A program made the position numbers and the translations under genes. From the NCBI GenBank assembly GCA_026692905.1, contig JAPLNL010000124.1, positions 1 to 64,000 of the forward strand: a stretch of DNA of 64,000 bases. Reading direction: 5' to 3'. Below are positions 44,791 through 54,684 of the stretch, in pieces. Within the stretch, counting starts at the first letter, position 1. Each line of letters opens with the position of its first letter. Origin of the DNA: Planctomycetota bacterium. Lineage in GTDB: Bacteria; Planctomycetota; Planctomycetia; Pirellulales; Pirellulaceae. The notes below the pieces were generated by a model. It searched no databases. It worked only from the letters and a program-made list of their open reading frames with translations, and was not told where the DNA came from.

Positions 44791-45768
44791 TTACTCAGAC
44801 GACCCCGAAGTCCGTGTTCGCAACTCCGACTTAGCAGCTCTGGACACATTTGGTAACCCAGTCGAAACCACCGGAGGCGCGGCAACTGTTCCGCCATGAA
44901 GCAAATCCCTGGCGGCCAGCTCACGACCAATCGGTTCAAATCGAGTTCGACCCTCGTAACACTCCAACCGCATCATCAACTCCGACGATAACTCCTCGAT
45001 CGCACCAAAAACCCGAGTAATCTTCCCTTCGAAATAGTGCGAAGCGACAGCCGCCGGAATAGCGACGATCAAACCAGCCAACGTCGTAACCAACGCTTCG
45101 TAGATCCCAACCGCTAAGAAATCAGCTCGATTCTGCCCTGCTGTTAATTGCGTTGTATCATGAAAGGCGCGAATCAATCCCCATACGGTTCCCAGCAAAC
45201 CAAGCAACGGTGCAATCCCAGCTGACAAGTTGAGCCACCGCACGTTGCTATAGGCTTTATCCAACTCGCGCTGAGTCGCCTCCGACGTTGCCGCCTCCAT
45301 TTCCGGCATCGGCCTGCCCGTTTTAAGCACCATGGTCCGGAAAATCTTCGCCGCTGCCGACGATGACTCTCCGCAAATCCGATACACATCCCTCGGGTCC
45401 AGTTCCCCCTGACGAGCCGCTTGCAGAAGACTCCTTCGAAGCACCCACGGCAAGATCTTTCCAGACCGCAATCCAATCAACCGATCAAACACGAAAGTGA
45501 CTACGGTCAAGCTGACAAAGCCGATCGGGATCATGAAAATCCCACCCTTGATCATCAGGTCAAAGAAGTCGATCTCGGTTTTCGGCGCAATCTTGGTCGT
45601 GGCTGTATTGCGATTGGATGCAGCATCCCGAGCAAGCTGGTTCAGTTCGCTTTCAGATACTTGCCCATACACCAAACCTGAGTGAGACAAAACCAAGCAC
45701 AAACTTACTAACGTGACAAACAAGCCAAGTCGGCAACCACAGACAACGCGGAGAAGTGTTTTCGACAT
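44791..45768 (-). CDS. exbB: MotA/TolQ/ExbB family proton channel protein
   Basis: ExbB/TolQ-like channel subunit that powers outer-membrane work together with ExbD/TolR. From the ATG at 45768 (AGGA about 9 nt upstream) it is 325 aa with a signal-peptide-like N-terminus (1-35) and a TM helix near 72-90 (GGIFMIPIGFVSLTVVTFVF). The conserved C-terminal pair of TM helices carries the family core LSAGIAPLLGLLGTVWGLIRA and YEALVTTLAGLIVAIPA. No exbD is adjacent, but two lie at 17.1-18.0 kb. A Ser/Thr-rich cytoplasmic tail follows. Confidence 0.9.
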   Translation of the reverse strand: MSKTLLRVVCGCRLGLFVTLVSLCLVLSHSGLVYGQVSESELNQLARDAASNRNTATTKIAPKTEIDFFDLMIKGGIFMIPIGFVSLTVVTFVFDRLIGLRSGKILPWVLRRSLLQAARQGELDPRDVYRICGESSSAAAKIFRTMVLKTGRPMPEMEAATSEATQRELDKAYSNVRWLNLSAGIAPLLGLLGTVWGLIRAFHDTTQLTAGQNRADFLAVGIYEALVTTLAGLIVAIPAAVASHYFEGKITRVFGAIEELSSELMMRLECYEGRTRFEPIGRELAARDLLHGGTVAAPPVVSTGLPNVSRAAKSELRTRTSGSSE

Positions 45769-45813
45769 GAATAGTCCTAGGGTTTTTTTGGGGGGACAAA
45801 CCATTGTACCAAT

Positions 45814-48198
45814 CTACCGCCTATCGTTCACTCTGAATAACTCGGCTTGCGACGAGCTGATTTCCCAAGGGATTGGGGTCAAGCACGATTCGTTCACCAA
45901 TCTACTAACGGTCGAACGATAGTCCGATTCTCGTTTCCGACCAGTCAACCTCTCGCGATACTGCACGCCGGACCAAGCTACCAAGACGTAGCCGATGCCG
46001 CGATCTCGAAGTAGTGATTCCGCTTCTATCGACGGCAATTCGCTACATTTGTCCATCAATCCTCGATCAAATGGGCCGTTGGTAATGCAATCGCTGACGA
46101 AATCGAAGTCATCGCTTTCGCCCACCAGCAAAACCTTAACACGTGCCTTACCGGCGGCTTGGCTTTCTATGACTGAGCGGTAAATGCCGGCATATCCTTC
46201 AGCCGTGTTTGTTTCGGGTGTCGATTCCTTTGCCGCCTTCTCCTCGGCTGCTGAATCGAGTGCTGACAAACGACCAACTCGCGATAGTTTTTCCAACGCC
46301 ACGAAGATCCGATTGTCACTCGTTGGCCATACAGGCAATACCACCACAGTCCAAGCGATGGCAATGGATACCAAGAGCATCATGAAATACCCTCTCGCTC
46401 GATCCAACAGCCACTCCGATCCCGATGCTGCTGGCCAAGCCAACAAGCCCAATGCCCCAACCCAATCTCGGTCCTGCCTCGAAAAAAACATCCACCAAAC
46501 TGCTACCCAATAAAGGAACCAAAGAAAGACGACACGATAGCGCCCATACCTTCCTAACAACAATGCGACCAAGGCCAGCGGAACCAACAACAAGCCATGG
46601 ACATTGGAGTTCCCAAGTAATCGAGCAAGTCCGTCTTGCAAATTGCTCAAGCGATAGGGTGAAAGACTTCTTGCAACATCAACGCCAACACCTTCGTCTC
46701 CCAGAGAAGCCATGGACTCCGCAATCGTTTCGCTCGGAACCCTGTTGGCAAAGTGGATTGCATCTCGGATTTCGTTATGTCCAACAACTCCCAGTTGCTG
46801 AGCGAGAACACCACCCCATGGATAGATTGGGTCGCCGCTGGCAATCGTGTTGCGAATGTAAAAGGTACTCGAGGAAAGAACGACTCCAACAGCGATTGCG
46901 ATCTCCCAACCATTCCGCGATTGGTGTTCCAAGAACTGTCCTCGCTGCCTACGGTCTGTCAGCCAGAGCACTATGGCTGGTAGCCCAACGAGCAACGCTG
47001 GAGCATAGCCGGAGCTAAAAGCGCCTGCCGATAAGTATCCCCAAACCACTCCGAGTGGCACATGTTTTAAGTGCGAGACACAAGATGTTTGCCAAACGAC
47101 AGCCAACGCAGTGCACCATACACCCGTTAGTACTTCACTGCGTCCCAGTCGCATCAACTCCGTGATACCAGGTGTTGCTACCAACAAGAAACAGATCAAT
47201 AGCCCGGACAGAAAACCACAACGTCGGCCAACGTGAATGCTCACGAGCAATAAACCTACCAGACAAAGCATCGCGTTCACAGTCTTGCCTGCCAATACTC
47301 CCATCAACAACCTTGCATTCCACTTCTCTCGAAACGCAATCCAGTCCGTGTCACTTCGTATTAACTGCGGCGATGTCAAATCGACAGTGACCATGCTCGC
47401 CAAAGCTACCGCGGGCATATCTAGTCCGGCTGGTGCGTTCGCCAATGAATGATCCGCTGACCATTGAATCTTACCCTCTATCGTTGCGTGCTTGACCAGC
47501 CACCAATCCACCTCGCGCACTTGGGCGTCCTGCGTTGGCATCGTCGCACCCAGCACGTGGAAGCCAGCAAGAGAAACCGTGGCCAAGATCAGTAGACCAA
47601 CCATTCGCCGGCGTATCGAACTAGCAAACGAAGTATCAGGAACTGTCTCCAATGCAGATAACGACTCGCATTCGAAGACCGATTCCTCTTTCAGAGACGT
47701 CTTGCTCGGCTTCGATGTGCTTTGTACCCATTGAAATAGGCAACTCGCAATGGCCATCAACACCAAAACGGCTGAAAACCAGACCAACTGCTGGACACCA
47801 ACGAGCCACCCAATCAGAAAGACAACCGTTGATAGCGCCGATTGACCTACCAAAATGGAAACACAGAGACGCTCGTACTTCGAGAGCCGACTCGAAATCG
47901 AATCGAACTTCAAAATATGTTTTCCGCCCCACCAACATGCAAATAGCCAGACCGCAGCCAAAGCCAAAATGGGAACGCGATCTGCAATGTGAATCGGCTG
48001 CAATCCCCCGGTCCATTGCCACCAAATGGCCGATGGAACCGACGCATGTAGCAACCAATATTCCCACCGCGGAACCGCTTGTGCCTCCCCCATCGGGTCT
48101 GAAACAGGCATGCACGAGGAGGCCAGCATCGCCAGTACGTAAACCAGCACCAACGCCGGTATCAACACTCGAATGGCAAAAAGCAAGGCATAACGCAT
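45814..48198 (-). CDS. Large polytopic membrane protein, glycosyltransferase-39-like
   Basis: Integral membrane protein of 794 aa with about 13-15 TM segments and a soluble C-terminal part (from about 650). The layout, with an acidic loop after the TM pairs (TMPTQDAQVREVDWWLVKHA, a DxR/DxD-like region near 225-240), resembles dolichol-phosphate-mannose-type protein glycosyltransferases (GT39/ArnT-like), but no single signature settles it. The C-terminal segment (VLLVGESDDFDFVSD) is soluble and mixed alpha/beta. Possible role: lipid-linked sugar transfer on the outer face of the inner membrane. Start 48198 chosen over 48267. Confidence 0.6.
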   Translation of the reverse strand: MRYALLFAIRVLIPALVLVYVLAMLASSCMPVSDPMGEAQAVPRWEYWLLHASVPSAIWWQWTGGLQPIHIADRVPILALAAVWLFACWWGGKHILKFDSISSRLSKYERLCVSILVGQSALSTVVFLIGWLVGVQQLVWFSAVLVLMAIASCLFQWVQSTSKPSKTSLKEESVFECESLSALETVPDTSFASSIRRRMVGLLILATVSLAGFHVLGATMPTQDAQVREVDWWLVKHATIEGKIQWSADHSLANAPAGLDMPAVALASMVTVDLTSPQLIRSDTDWIAFREKWNARLLMGVLAGKTVNAMLCLVGLLLVSIHVGRRCGFLSGLLICFLLVATPGITELMRLGRSEVLTGVWCTALAVVWQTSCVSHLKHVPLGVVWGYLSAGAFSSGYAPALLVGLPAIVLWLTDRRQRGQFLEHQSRNGWEIAIAVGVVLSSSTFYIRNTIASGDPIYPWGGVLAQQLGVVGHNEIRDAIHFANRVPSETIAESMASLGDEGVGVDVARSLSPYRLSNLQDGLARLLGNSNVHGLLLVPLALVALLLGRYGRYRVVFLWFLYWVAVWWMFFSRQDRDWVGALGLLAWPAASGSEWLLDRARGYFMMLLVSIAIAWTVVVLPVWPTSDNRIFVALEKLSRVGRLSALDSAAEEKAAKESTPETNTAEGYAGIYRSVIESQAAGKARVKVLLVGESDDFDFVSDCITNGPFDRGLMDKCSELPSIEAESLLRDRGIGYVLVAWSGVQYRERLTGRKRESDYRSTVSRLVNESCLTPIPWEISSSQAELFRVNDRR

Positions 48199-48326
48199 GA
48201 AATTCTTTCGGGAAAACGTCGAGGATATTGGGAAAACCCGAAAATGTGTACCCCTGAGCGGTGTCAAATCATGACAAATCTCATAGCCGGTTGCCAGCGG
48301 CGTATTCGATGTGTTATTGTTGTGCT

Positions 48327-49349
48327 ATGAGCAAACAACCTTTAGCGGGTATTTTTACCCCAAACATTACTCCCGTAGACCGTAACGGCGCACTCGACGA
48401 AGACACCCTTCGAGGTTACATCGATTGGCTAATCGAGCATGGCGTGCACGGACTTTACCCGAATGGTAGTACCGGTGAATTCGTTCGTTTTACCCCCGAG
48501 GAACGCAAGCGAGTCATCCAAATTGTCGTCGATCAAACGCGAGGTCGAGTTCCGATCCTTGCGGGAGCCGCCGAAGCCAACATCGAAGAAACGATTCGCG
48601 CTTGCGATACCTATGGTGAACTCGGCGTAAGGGCGGTAGCAATCGTTGCTCCGTTTTACTATCGTTTAGCACCGGATGGCGTCTACGCTTATTTCAAACA
48701 AATCGCGGACCGCGTGTCGGTCGATGTCACACTTTACAATATTCCTCTATTCGCTTCCCCAATCGATGTGCCTACAGTAAAGCGATTGGCTCAAGAATGC
48801 CCGCGAGTTGTCGGCATCAAAGATAGCTCGGGAGACGTTCCGCACATGATGCGGATGATCGCTGAGATCCGTCCGATACGCAATGATTTCTTCTTCATGA
48901 CCGGTTGGGACGCAACGTTGGTTCCAATGTTGATGATCGGTTGCGACGGTGGTACTAACGCGACGAGCGGAGTCGTTCCGGAACTGACCCGAAGCATTTA
49001 CGAAGCAGCTCGGGCGGGCCAATGGGAACGTGCCATGCAAATCCAATACAAACTGCTTCCCCTGTTCGACACCATGTTGTCGACCGCCGAATTCCCCGAA
49101 GGTTTCCGCCGCGGCGCCAGGATCCGTGGTTGGGATTTAGGACAATCGCGTCAACCTCTCACACCTCAACAAGTCAACGCAGCCGACGCAACTCAAGGTA
49201 AGCTTCAAGAACTGCTCTCCGGCTTTGACTTCATGCAGAACAGACGCCCAACACTTTCGAACGCTAATACCAACAACACTTCGATTGCGGAAGATTCCGT
49301 TATCGATCGGATTGTTAGCGAAGTGCTGCAGCAACTCCGGGCTAATTAG
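48327..49349 (+). CDS. DapA/NanA family aldolase with C-terminal encapsulation-peptide-like tail
   Basis: Class I aldolase/lyase of the dihydrodipicolinate synthase/N-acetylneuraminate lyase family. The 340-aa protein has the (beta/alpha)8 core with [11 protein letters not shown] (pyruvate-carboxylate site), Tyr137 (TLYNIP) and Schiff-base Lys165 ([10 protein letters not shown]). At 340 aa it is about 40 residues longer than usual. The extra tail is a polar Asn/Thr linker ([16 protein letters not shown]) followed by an amphipathic helix ([17 protein letters not shown]). That form is typical of peptides that target enzymes into bacterial microcompartments. The ATG at 48327 fits the family N-terminus. 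Real substrate undecided. Confidence 0.9.
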   Translation: MSKQPLAGIFTPNITPVDRNGALDEDTLRGYIDWLIEHGVHGLYPNGSTGEFVRFTPEERKRVIQIVVDQTRGRVPILAGAAEANIEETIRACDTYGELGVRAVAIVAPFYYRLAPDGVYAYFKQIADRVSVDVTLYNIPLFASPIDVPTVKRLAQECPRVVGIKDSSGDVPHMMRMIAEIRPIRNDFFFMTGWDATLVPMLMIGCDGGTNATSGVVPELTRSIYEAARAGQWERAMQIQYKLLPLFDTMLSTAEFPEGFRRGARIRGWDLGQSRQPLTPQQVNAADATQGKLQELLSGFDFMQNRRPTLSNANTNNTSIAEDSVIDRIVSEVLQQLRAN

Positions 49350-49374
49350 TCAGGGCCAACCAGGACAGTCCAAT

Positions 49375-49767
49375 ATGCAGGATGCAAACGAAGCCGATGA
49401 AGTCGGCACCCGCGATCAAGAGTGGGGCCGAGTCGTCAGGATTCGGACACAGGCCTTTGCAGCTCTCCTTATTCTGATCGTTGTCTGGACGCTCGGCGTG
49501 GTATTCTTTGGTGGTCGCGAAAACACATCCGAGCAAGCGATGCCCGGTGAATTGATCGTCGATCTCAACGATGCAACAGAAGCCGAACTCAATCTCTTGC
49601 CTGGCGTGGGCGAAAAGCTCGCCAGCGATATTTTGAAGTATCGCGACAATGTCGGCGGATTTCGCTCGATAGAAGAACTGATGAACATTCGCGGCATCAA
49701 GGAAGGCCGACTTCTTTCACTAAAGAAGTACATACGAGTCAGCGAAAAGCATCGACTGACTAAATGA
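49375..49767 (+). CDS. ComEA-like helix-hairpin-helix protein
   Basis: 130-aa membrane-anchored DNA-binding-type protein: one TM helix (about 25-46, AFAALLILIVVWTLGVVFF), then two helix-hairpin-helix motifs (VDLNDATEAELNLLPGVGEK and FRSIEELMNIRGIKEGRL) as in ComEA, which binds incoming DNA during natural transformation. It follows the aldolase by 25 nt on the same strand, but other competence genes are not near, so the DNA-uptake role is inference. Confidence 0.82.
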   Translation: MQDANEADEVGTRDQEWGRVVRIRTQAFAALLILIVVWTLGVVFFGGRENTSEQAMPGELIVDLNDATEAELNLLPGVGEKLASDILKYRDNVGGFRSIEELMNIRGIKEGRLLSLKKYIRVSEKHRLTK

Positions 49768-49912
49768 TCGTCTGATCAATTCGCCCTTAGTCATCTAATC
49801 GATACAAACCAGCAAATCCCCTGCCAGAGTCGTTAATCTTCCCTCAATTGGAAAATCTTCTAAAGCAATATCCTGTCGCGGCGGTATTTTTCTAAACCTA
49901 GCATCCGGATTT

Positions 49913-49979
49913 CGTTTCATAGTCAGCCGCAGGCGTACTAAGCTCCGGCAACAGTGCCCCTACGGCTGACTGTGAAACG
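49913..49979. repeat. 67-bp palindrome sharing AGCCGCAGGCG
   Basis: The 17-base arms CGTTTCATAGTCAGCCG and CGGCTGACTGTGAAACG pair with one mismatch around a 33-base loop that includes CAGGCG. The same AGCCGCAGGCG word opens the hairpin at 55905, so the two may be related elements. Confidence 0.6.
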
Positions 49980-50043
49980 ACTACATACCCCAGGCCATCG
50001 ACCTGGGGCGAGAAGACTTTCGTCATCTTCCCACGTATCGTTC

Positions 50044-52116
50044 ATGAATAAAACGCTGACCCATCGCATCACGGTCCTTCTCTTTGCCTTGACCATTTTT
50101 GTGAGTGCGTTTTTGCTCTTTCAGGTCCAACCGATCATGGGCAAATACATTTTGCCATGGTACGGAGGCAGCCCAGGCGTATGGACAACTTGCATGCTGG
50201 TCTTTCAAGTATTGTTGTTCGGTGGTTACGCCTATGCGCATCTTCTCAACCGTCTACTAAGCTTGCGCAAGCAAATTGCACTTCATTGCAGCATGCTTCT
50301 GTTGGCAACGCTGACATTGCCTATCGCCCCATCCAATGCATGGAAGCCGATCGGCGACGAATCACCGACCTGGATGATCATGCTATTGCTGGCCTGCAAA
50401 GTGGGAGCCCCCTATTTTTTGCTTTCATCGACTGGGCCGCTCCTCCAATCGTGGCTTGGCCAGTCCAAAATTCTTGAGCAACCCTATCGACTGTATTCGC
50501 TGTCCAACGTTGGCTCGATGCTTGCCTTGCTCTCGTTTCCGTTTTTGATCGAGCCTGCCTTTTCTTCGTCGCAACAGTCCATGCTCTGGTCATTCGCCTT
50601 CGGTGGTTTTGCACTCGCATGTAGCCTTTCCGGAGTCGTATTGTTTCGCTCCAACAAACAAACTACTTCGAAATCCGATAATCCAAACACGCAATCGGCT
50701 TTGGTTGCGGCTACAGCTTGGCCAATCGTCGGTGCCTGGTTTGCCCTGTCGATGTTGCCATCGGTCATGCTGTTGGCGACGACCAATCAAGTTTGCTTAG
50801 ACACAGGAGTCATCCCCTTTCTTTGGGTAATCCCGTTGGCCATCTATCTGCTGACCTTCATTTTGACATTCGACAGCGACCGCTGGTACTGTCGACGTCC
50901 GTGCATCATGTTGGCTGCGATTTCGTTCCTTGCACTTTTTGCACTCAAGCTGATCGAGTATCGAACACCGCTCACAGTCGATCTTGCTCTCTATTTCGGT
51001 GCCCTTTTCTTTTCCTGTATGGTTTGCCACGGCGAGCTTGTGCGGCTCAAACCACACCCTAGTAAGCTCACCTCTTTTTACATGACATTGTCCGCCGGTG
51101 GCGCTTCGGGCGGATTGTTTGTCGGTCTTCTAGCGCCGGTGCTATTCCAAGAGTACTTTGAATGGCAGCTCGGGCTTTTTGCCTGCGTTTTGGTTTTTCT
51201 TGAGACGTATTTGCAAAGAAATACCTTTTGGAAGAACCGTGTTCCAGCGTGGAGCAAGCTGACCATAGCCATTGTCTTGCCATGCATCGCTATCGTTTGG
51301 CTGACGATTTGGAACTCGATATCCAATCATCAAATCGTTGCCAAGCGTAATTTTTATGGCGTTCTTAGCGTAGCCAATAGTCAGGACACGCGAACACACG
51401 AATCAACCCGAGAATTGGTACACGGACGCATTGTGCACGGATCACAGTTTCTCAAAGAGGGAACAACCAGTCGTCCTACAACTTATTATTCAGAACAATC
51501 GGGAGTCGGCATCGCTCTCTTGAACCATCGAACGGATCGACCGCGGCATGTCGGAGTCGTCGGGCTTGGTGCAGGCACACTGGCCACCTATGGCAAGACC
51601 GGCGATCGTTTCCGTTTCTACGAAATCAACGACGTCGTCATCGAGTTAGCCAAAGAGTATTTCACCTTTCTCAAGGATTCTCCAGCTTCTGTGGAGCTTG
51701 TTCTTGGTGATGCTCGTTTGACCTTGGAACGCGAAGAACCACAGGCCTTCGACGTGCTTGTTCTGGATGCTTTCAGCGGCGATGCGATCCCGGTCCACTT
51801 ATTGACCCGAGAAGCCATGGAGATTTATCGTCGGCACATGAACCAAGACGGAATTTTAGCAATCCATATTTCCAATCTCTACTTCGACCTCAAGTCGATC
51901 GTTGGCGGACTCGCGGAAAACGCAAAATTGGAGTCGTTGATCGTGTCCGATGAACAAGCCGCATGCCCAGGGGCTCGCGAATCCTGCTGGGCCATCATGG
52001 CCAACAGAAAAGAGACGATCGACCAAGCGTTAGGAGCCGTCAAACCAATCATACCGCGAGGAAAAACAGTCCTTTGGACGGACGATCGAAGCAATCTCTT
52101 TGAAGCGCTGAAGTAA
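50044..52116 (+). CDS. Polytopic membrane protein fused to a spermidine-synthase-like domain
   Basis: 690-aa fused protein from the ATG at 50044. The N-terminal two thirds has about 11-12 TM helices (from FALTIFVSAFLLFQVQPIMG on). The C-terminal third (about 440-690) is a SAM-type Rossmann fold similar to spermidine synthase SpeE: VGVVGLGAGTLATYG, FRFYEINDVVIELA, LVLGDARLTLEREE, FDVLVLDAFSGDAIPVHLL. This architecture occurs in other bacteria as a 'fused MFS/spermidine synthase'. The true substrate is not known, and polyamine synthesis is only one possibility. Earlier in-frame start 49954 falls in a palindrome and is rejected. Confidence 0.85.
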   Translation: MNKTLTHRITVLLFALTIFVSAFLLFQVQPIMGKYILPWYGGSPGVWTTCMLVFQVLLFGGYAYAHLLNRLLSLRKQIALHCSMLLLATLTLPIAPSNAWKPIGDESPTWMIMLLLACKVGAPYFLLSSTGPLLQSWLGQSKILEQPYRLYSLSNVGSMLALLSFPFLIEPAFSSSQQSMLWSFAFGGFALACSLSGVVLFRSNKQTTSKSDNPNTQSALVAATAWPIVGAWFALSMLPSVMLLATTNQVCLDTGVIPFLWVIPLAIYLLTFILTFDSDRWYCRRPCIMLAAISFLALFALKLIEYRTPLTVDLALYFGALFFSCMVCHGELVRLKPHPSKLTSFYMTLSAGGASGGLFVGLLAPVLFQEYFEWQLGLFACVLVFLETYLQRNTFWKNRVPAWSKLTIAIVLPCIAIVWLTIWNSISNHQIVAKRNFYGVLSVANSQDTRTHESTRELVHGRIVHGSQFLKEGTTSRPTTYYSEQSGVGIALLNHRTDRPRHVGVVGLGAGTLATYGKTGDRFRFYEINDVVIELAKEYFTFLKDSPASVELVLGDARLTLEREEPQAFDVLVLDAFSGDAIPVHLLTREAMEIYRRHMNQDGILAIHISNLYFDLKSIVGGLAENAKLESLIVSDEQAACPGARESCWAIMANRKETIDQALGAVKPIIPRGKTVLWTDDRSNLFEALK

Positions 52117-52255
52117 GATAGTCGAGTGTTGGGTACGACCAATCTGCAATTCGCCCTGAATGAAATGAACACGAATCGTCACTAATTGGCACTAATCAAA
52201 AAGATTGACATCGGCACGGTCCCACGCCGATTCTAATCCGGCGAGGCCGACACAA

Positions 52256-52335
52256 AGCGAACGCGGGCCTCGTGCCCTTTGTTCGCAACATGCTTGGCGT
52301 GCTATGCCACTAAGGGCACAAGGCCCTCGTTCGCT
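52256..52335. repeat. 80-bp palindrome with 24-base arms
   Basis: Arms at 52256-52279 and 52312-52335 (starting AGCGAACGCGGGCC and ending GGCCCTCGTTCGCT) pair in 22 of 24 positions around a 32-base loop. It sits between the convergent ends of the spermidine-synthase-like gene and the AroE-like gene, where it could also act as a transcription barrier. Confidence 0.7.
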
Positions 52336-52344
52336 CTGCACACG

Positions 52345-53235
52345 TTACCATTGCATGTACTCCTCCAAGGAGTCGCGTATCGGTTCTATCATCGGCGACA
52401 GACCAGTCCAGAATTGAAAGTCGGCTGCCGCTTGATGAGCCATCAAGTCAACCGAGTCGATATGCTTTAAATTCGGCACCTTGATCGCTTCCTTCCAAAG
52501 TCGAATTTGCTTTTCCGATGACGTGCCCAAGATTAAACAACTTGGAGTACTGCTCCATGGCAATGTAGAGAGCTGTCGAATTAACGCGGCGCTTGGTATC
52601 TCACTTAAGACCACACTGTCCACCTGTCTGTTTGTTTGCACAAATTCATCGACCGAAGCCAATTCCCATGGGGCTTTGGATGGAGACAGGGAGCCGTCGT
52701 CGGCCCTTTTCGACTCGAACTCTGTTCCGCTCTGCAATGAAAAAATACGCTCGGATAATTCTTCGTTGGCCAGACGCATCGACTTGGCTACTTCGTTGGC
52801 GCCTACCACCAAAATACACGGGGGGGGATGATCGCTTGCGTCTGGTCGCTCCGTAGAAACGGTGCGAGGTGGCTCGAGTATCGGCAGGATGCAGTTCACT
52901 ATGGCTAGGCCAAACGTGTTGTCACCCAGCCAAGAATTCCCGTCCAATCGAGCCACGTTTACCCTACCCAGACACATCGCTGACTCAGTAACACTATCCA
53001 GTAGTTCCAGCGATTTCCTTTGGAAAGGATCGAACAAGGCCATTCCGCTTAGCCCTAACGCTTGAACGCCCCGGAACGCAATTTCAAATTGGTCGATTTC
53101 TACTTGAGAAGTAAAGAATCGCCAATCGACTCCCGCGGCTCGGGCTGCGCGGTACATCACAAATTGCGTCGGATTGCCCGCTACCGGGTTTCCCAAGCAA
53201 CAAACATACGGTTGAAGGACGCGGGTTAGGTTCAT
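52345..53235 (-). CDS. Divergent shikimate dehydrogenase-like protein
   Basis: AroE-like two-domain protein of 296 aa. The N-terminal substrate-domain pattern is visible (CCLGNPVAGNPTQFVMYRAA, FDPFQRKSLELLD with K74 in the catalytic-lysine place, VNVARLDGNSWLGDNTFG). However, the shikimate-binding Ser pair is missing, and the catalytic Asp of the NTDxxG motif is replaced (NTF). The NAD(P)-domain has ILVVGANEVAKS rather than the standard GxGGxxxA. It is therefore unlikely to be the housekeeping shikimate dehydrogenase. It ends the unit begun by the dapL-like gene, with 11 nt between them. Confidence 0.65.
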   Translation of the reverse strand: MNLTRVLQPYVCCLGNPVAGNPTQFVMYRAARAAGVDWRFFTSQVEIDQFEIAFRGVQALGLSGMALFDPFQRKSLELLDSVTESAMCLGRVNVARLDGNSWLGDNTFGLAIVNCILPILEPPRTVSTERPDASDHPPPCILVVGANEVAKSMRLANEELSERIFSLQSGTEFESKRADDGSLSPSKAPWELASVDEFVQTNRQVDSVVLSEIPSAALIRQLSTLPWSSTPSCLILGTSSEKQIRLWKEAIKVPNLKHIDSVDLMAHQAAADFQFWTGLSPMIEPIRDSLEEYMQW

Positions 53236-53246
53236 GCTAAAGCAGA

Positions 53247-54518
53247 CTAAAAGGTCAACGAGAGCGAAGCAATACGCCGAACGGTCTCGGCCATCAGAGC
53301 GTCTTCAGCTGTCTCGCTGTCAGCTTCGTAAGTTACCGAAAATCGGAGGAAGCTGCCAGCGTCGTCCCAAGGAACAGTCACCATGGAGTGTTCTGTAATG
53401 AAGTACTGTGAAGCCTCCTCGGCATTCGCAAACTGCAAGCCACCCTTAATTCCCTTCGGTGCCTTAGTGTACAAGAAGTAGCTGCCGCCGGGGACATCGC
53501 AAGTGAAACCACAGCTGCGAAGGCAAGCAACGAGTTTCTCAAGGCGACGACGGTACTTGGTATTGATCCGTTGCGGAATGTCCGGTGAATCGAGACCGGT
53601 AATCGCAGCGCGCTGCACCGCTCCGAATTGGCCACTGTCGCAATTGTCCTTCACGTCCGAAAACGCTTGAACGATCTTTGCATTGCCGCACACCCATCCG
53701 ATCCGCCAACCAATCATGTCGAAGCCCTTGCTCATCGAATGCACTTCAACACCGACGTCCATCGCACCAGGTGTTTGGAGGAAGCTCAATGGCTTTCCTC
53801 GGAATGTAAGCAAGATATGCGCTGCGTCCTGGACAACGATGAATTTGTGCTTGTGCGCGAGTTCGACGATGTCTGCGTAAAATTTTTCCGTTGCGACTTG
53901 GCCGGTTGGACTATTCGGGTAATTCACAACGACCATCTTGGTTCTCGCCCAAGTCTCATCGGTCACTTGGCTGAAGTCTGGATAGAAATTGTTTTCGGCC
54001 AAAAGTGGCAATCGATAAACAGTGCCACCGTAGTACTTGGTATGCGTTCCTGCGACGGGGTATCCGGGTACGGTCATCATGGTGATGTCGCCTGGATTGA
54101 TGAAGCAAGCGGGCAACATGGATAAGGCCGTCTTGCTGCCGATGCAGTGATTGATTTGCGTGGCAGGATCGAGATCGACTTGAAACTCGCGCTTCATGAA
54201 TCGGCTAACCGCTTCTTTGTAATCAGCAGTGCCATTGTCCATGTAGCCACGATTTTCGGTTCGATTGACCTCAACCGACATTTGCTGCCGAACTTTCACG
54301 TCGGCCATCGAATCATTTTCACCGATGCCGAAGTCGAGCAATCCGCGGTCTGGATAGTCCGATAACGCTTTGCGCTTCGCTCGCTTGATCTTCTCGAATT
54401 TGTAAATCTCGTTCCCCTTGCCGTAGTTCATTCCACCGATTCGGTCGGCGAAAAGCTCCTGGAAATAAGGGTCTTGGGTAGAAGGCGCAGGATTAGCAAC
54501 GGCAGATGCGGTCGACAT
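53247..54518 (-). CDS. dapL: LL-diaminopimelate aminotransferase-like enzyme
   Basis: Fold-type I PLP aminotransferase of about 423 aa, close to DapL, which converts tetrahydrodipicolinate directly to LL-diaminopimelate for lysine and cell-wall synthesis. Visible: YGKGNEIYKFEKIKRAKR, LLDFGIGENDSMAD, VVVNYPNSPTGQVA (PNxPTG), VVQDAAHI (cofactor Asp) and HSMSKGFDMIGWRIGW with the Schiff-base lysine. The start at 54518 is ATG; the earlier TTG at 54524 is less likely. Co-transcribed with the AroE-like gene. Confidence 0.85.
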   Translation of the reverse strand: MSTASAVANPAPSTQDPYFQELFADRIGGMNYGKGNEIYKFEKIKRAKRKALSDYPDRGLLDFGIGENDSMADVKVRQQMSVEVNRTENRGYMDNGTADYKEAVSRFMKREFQVDLDPATQINHCIGSKTALSMLPACFINPGDITMMTVPGYPVAGTHTKYYGGTVYRLPLLAENNFYPDFSQVTDETWARTKMVVVNYPNSPTGQVATEKFYADIVELAHKHKFIVVQDAAHILLTFRGKPLSFLQTPGAMDVGVEVHSMSKGFDMIGWRIGWVCGNAKIVQAFSDVKDNCDSGQFGAVQRAAITGLDSPDIPQRINTKYRRRLEKLVACLRSCGFTCDVPGGSYFLYTKAPKGIKGGLQFANAEEASQYFITEHSMVTVPWDDAGSFLRFSVTYEADSETAEDALMAETVRRIASLSLTF

Positions 54519-54684
54519 TGGCAATCAGTGAGTGAAGTGGAAGGAATCAAGCGAACAAGAAACGTCACACTCATGATACGAAACAAATCCACTTTGTTCC
54601 ACCGACAATGAAAAACGATGCTTGCAACCGTGAAGGGCCGCCTCATTCTTTTGTCGCCATTTCGGGCAACATTACCAAGCAGTC

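Noticed and set aside
46425-47018. Frame opposite the large membrane protein
   Set aside because: Composition is that of an antisense frame; the minus-strand gene has clear TM segments across the region.
52256-52335. Simple intrinsic terminator
   Set aside because: The arms are long and the loop 32 bases, with no T-run on either strand; better described as a dispersed palindrome that may also affect transcription.
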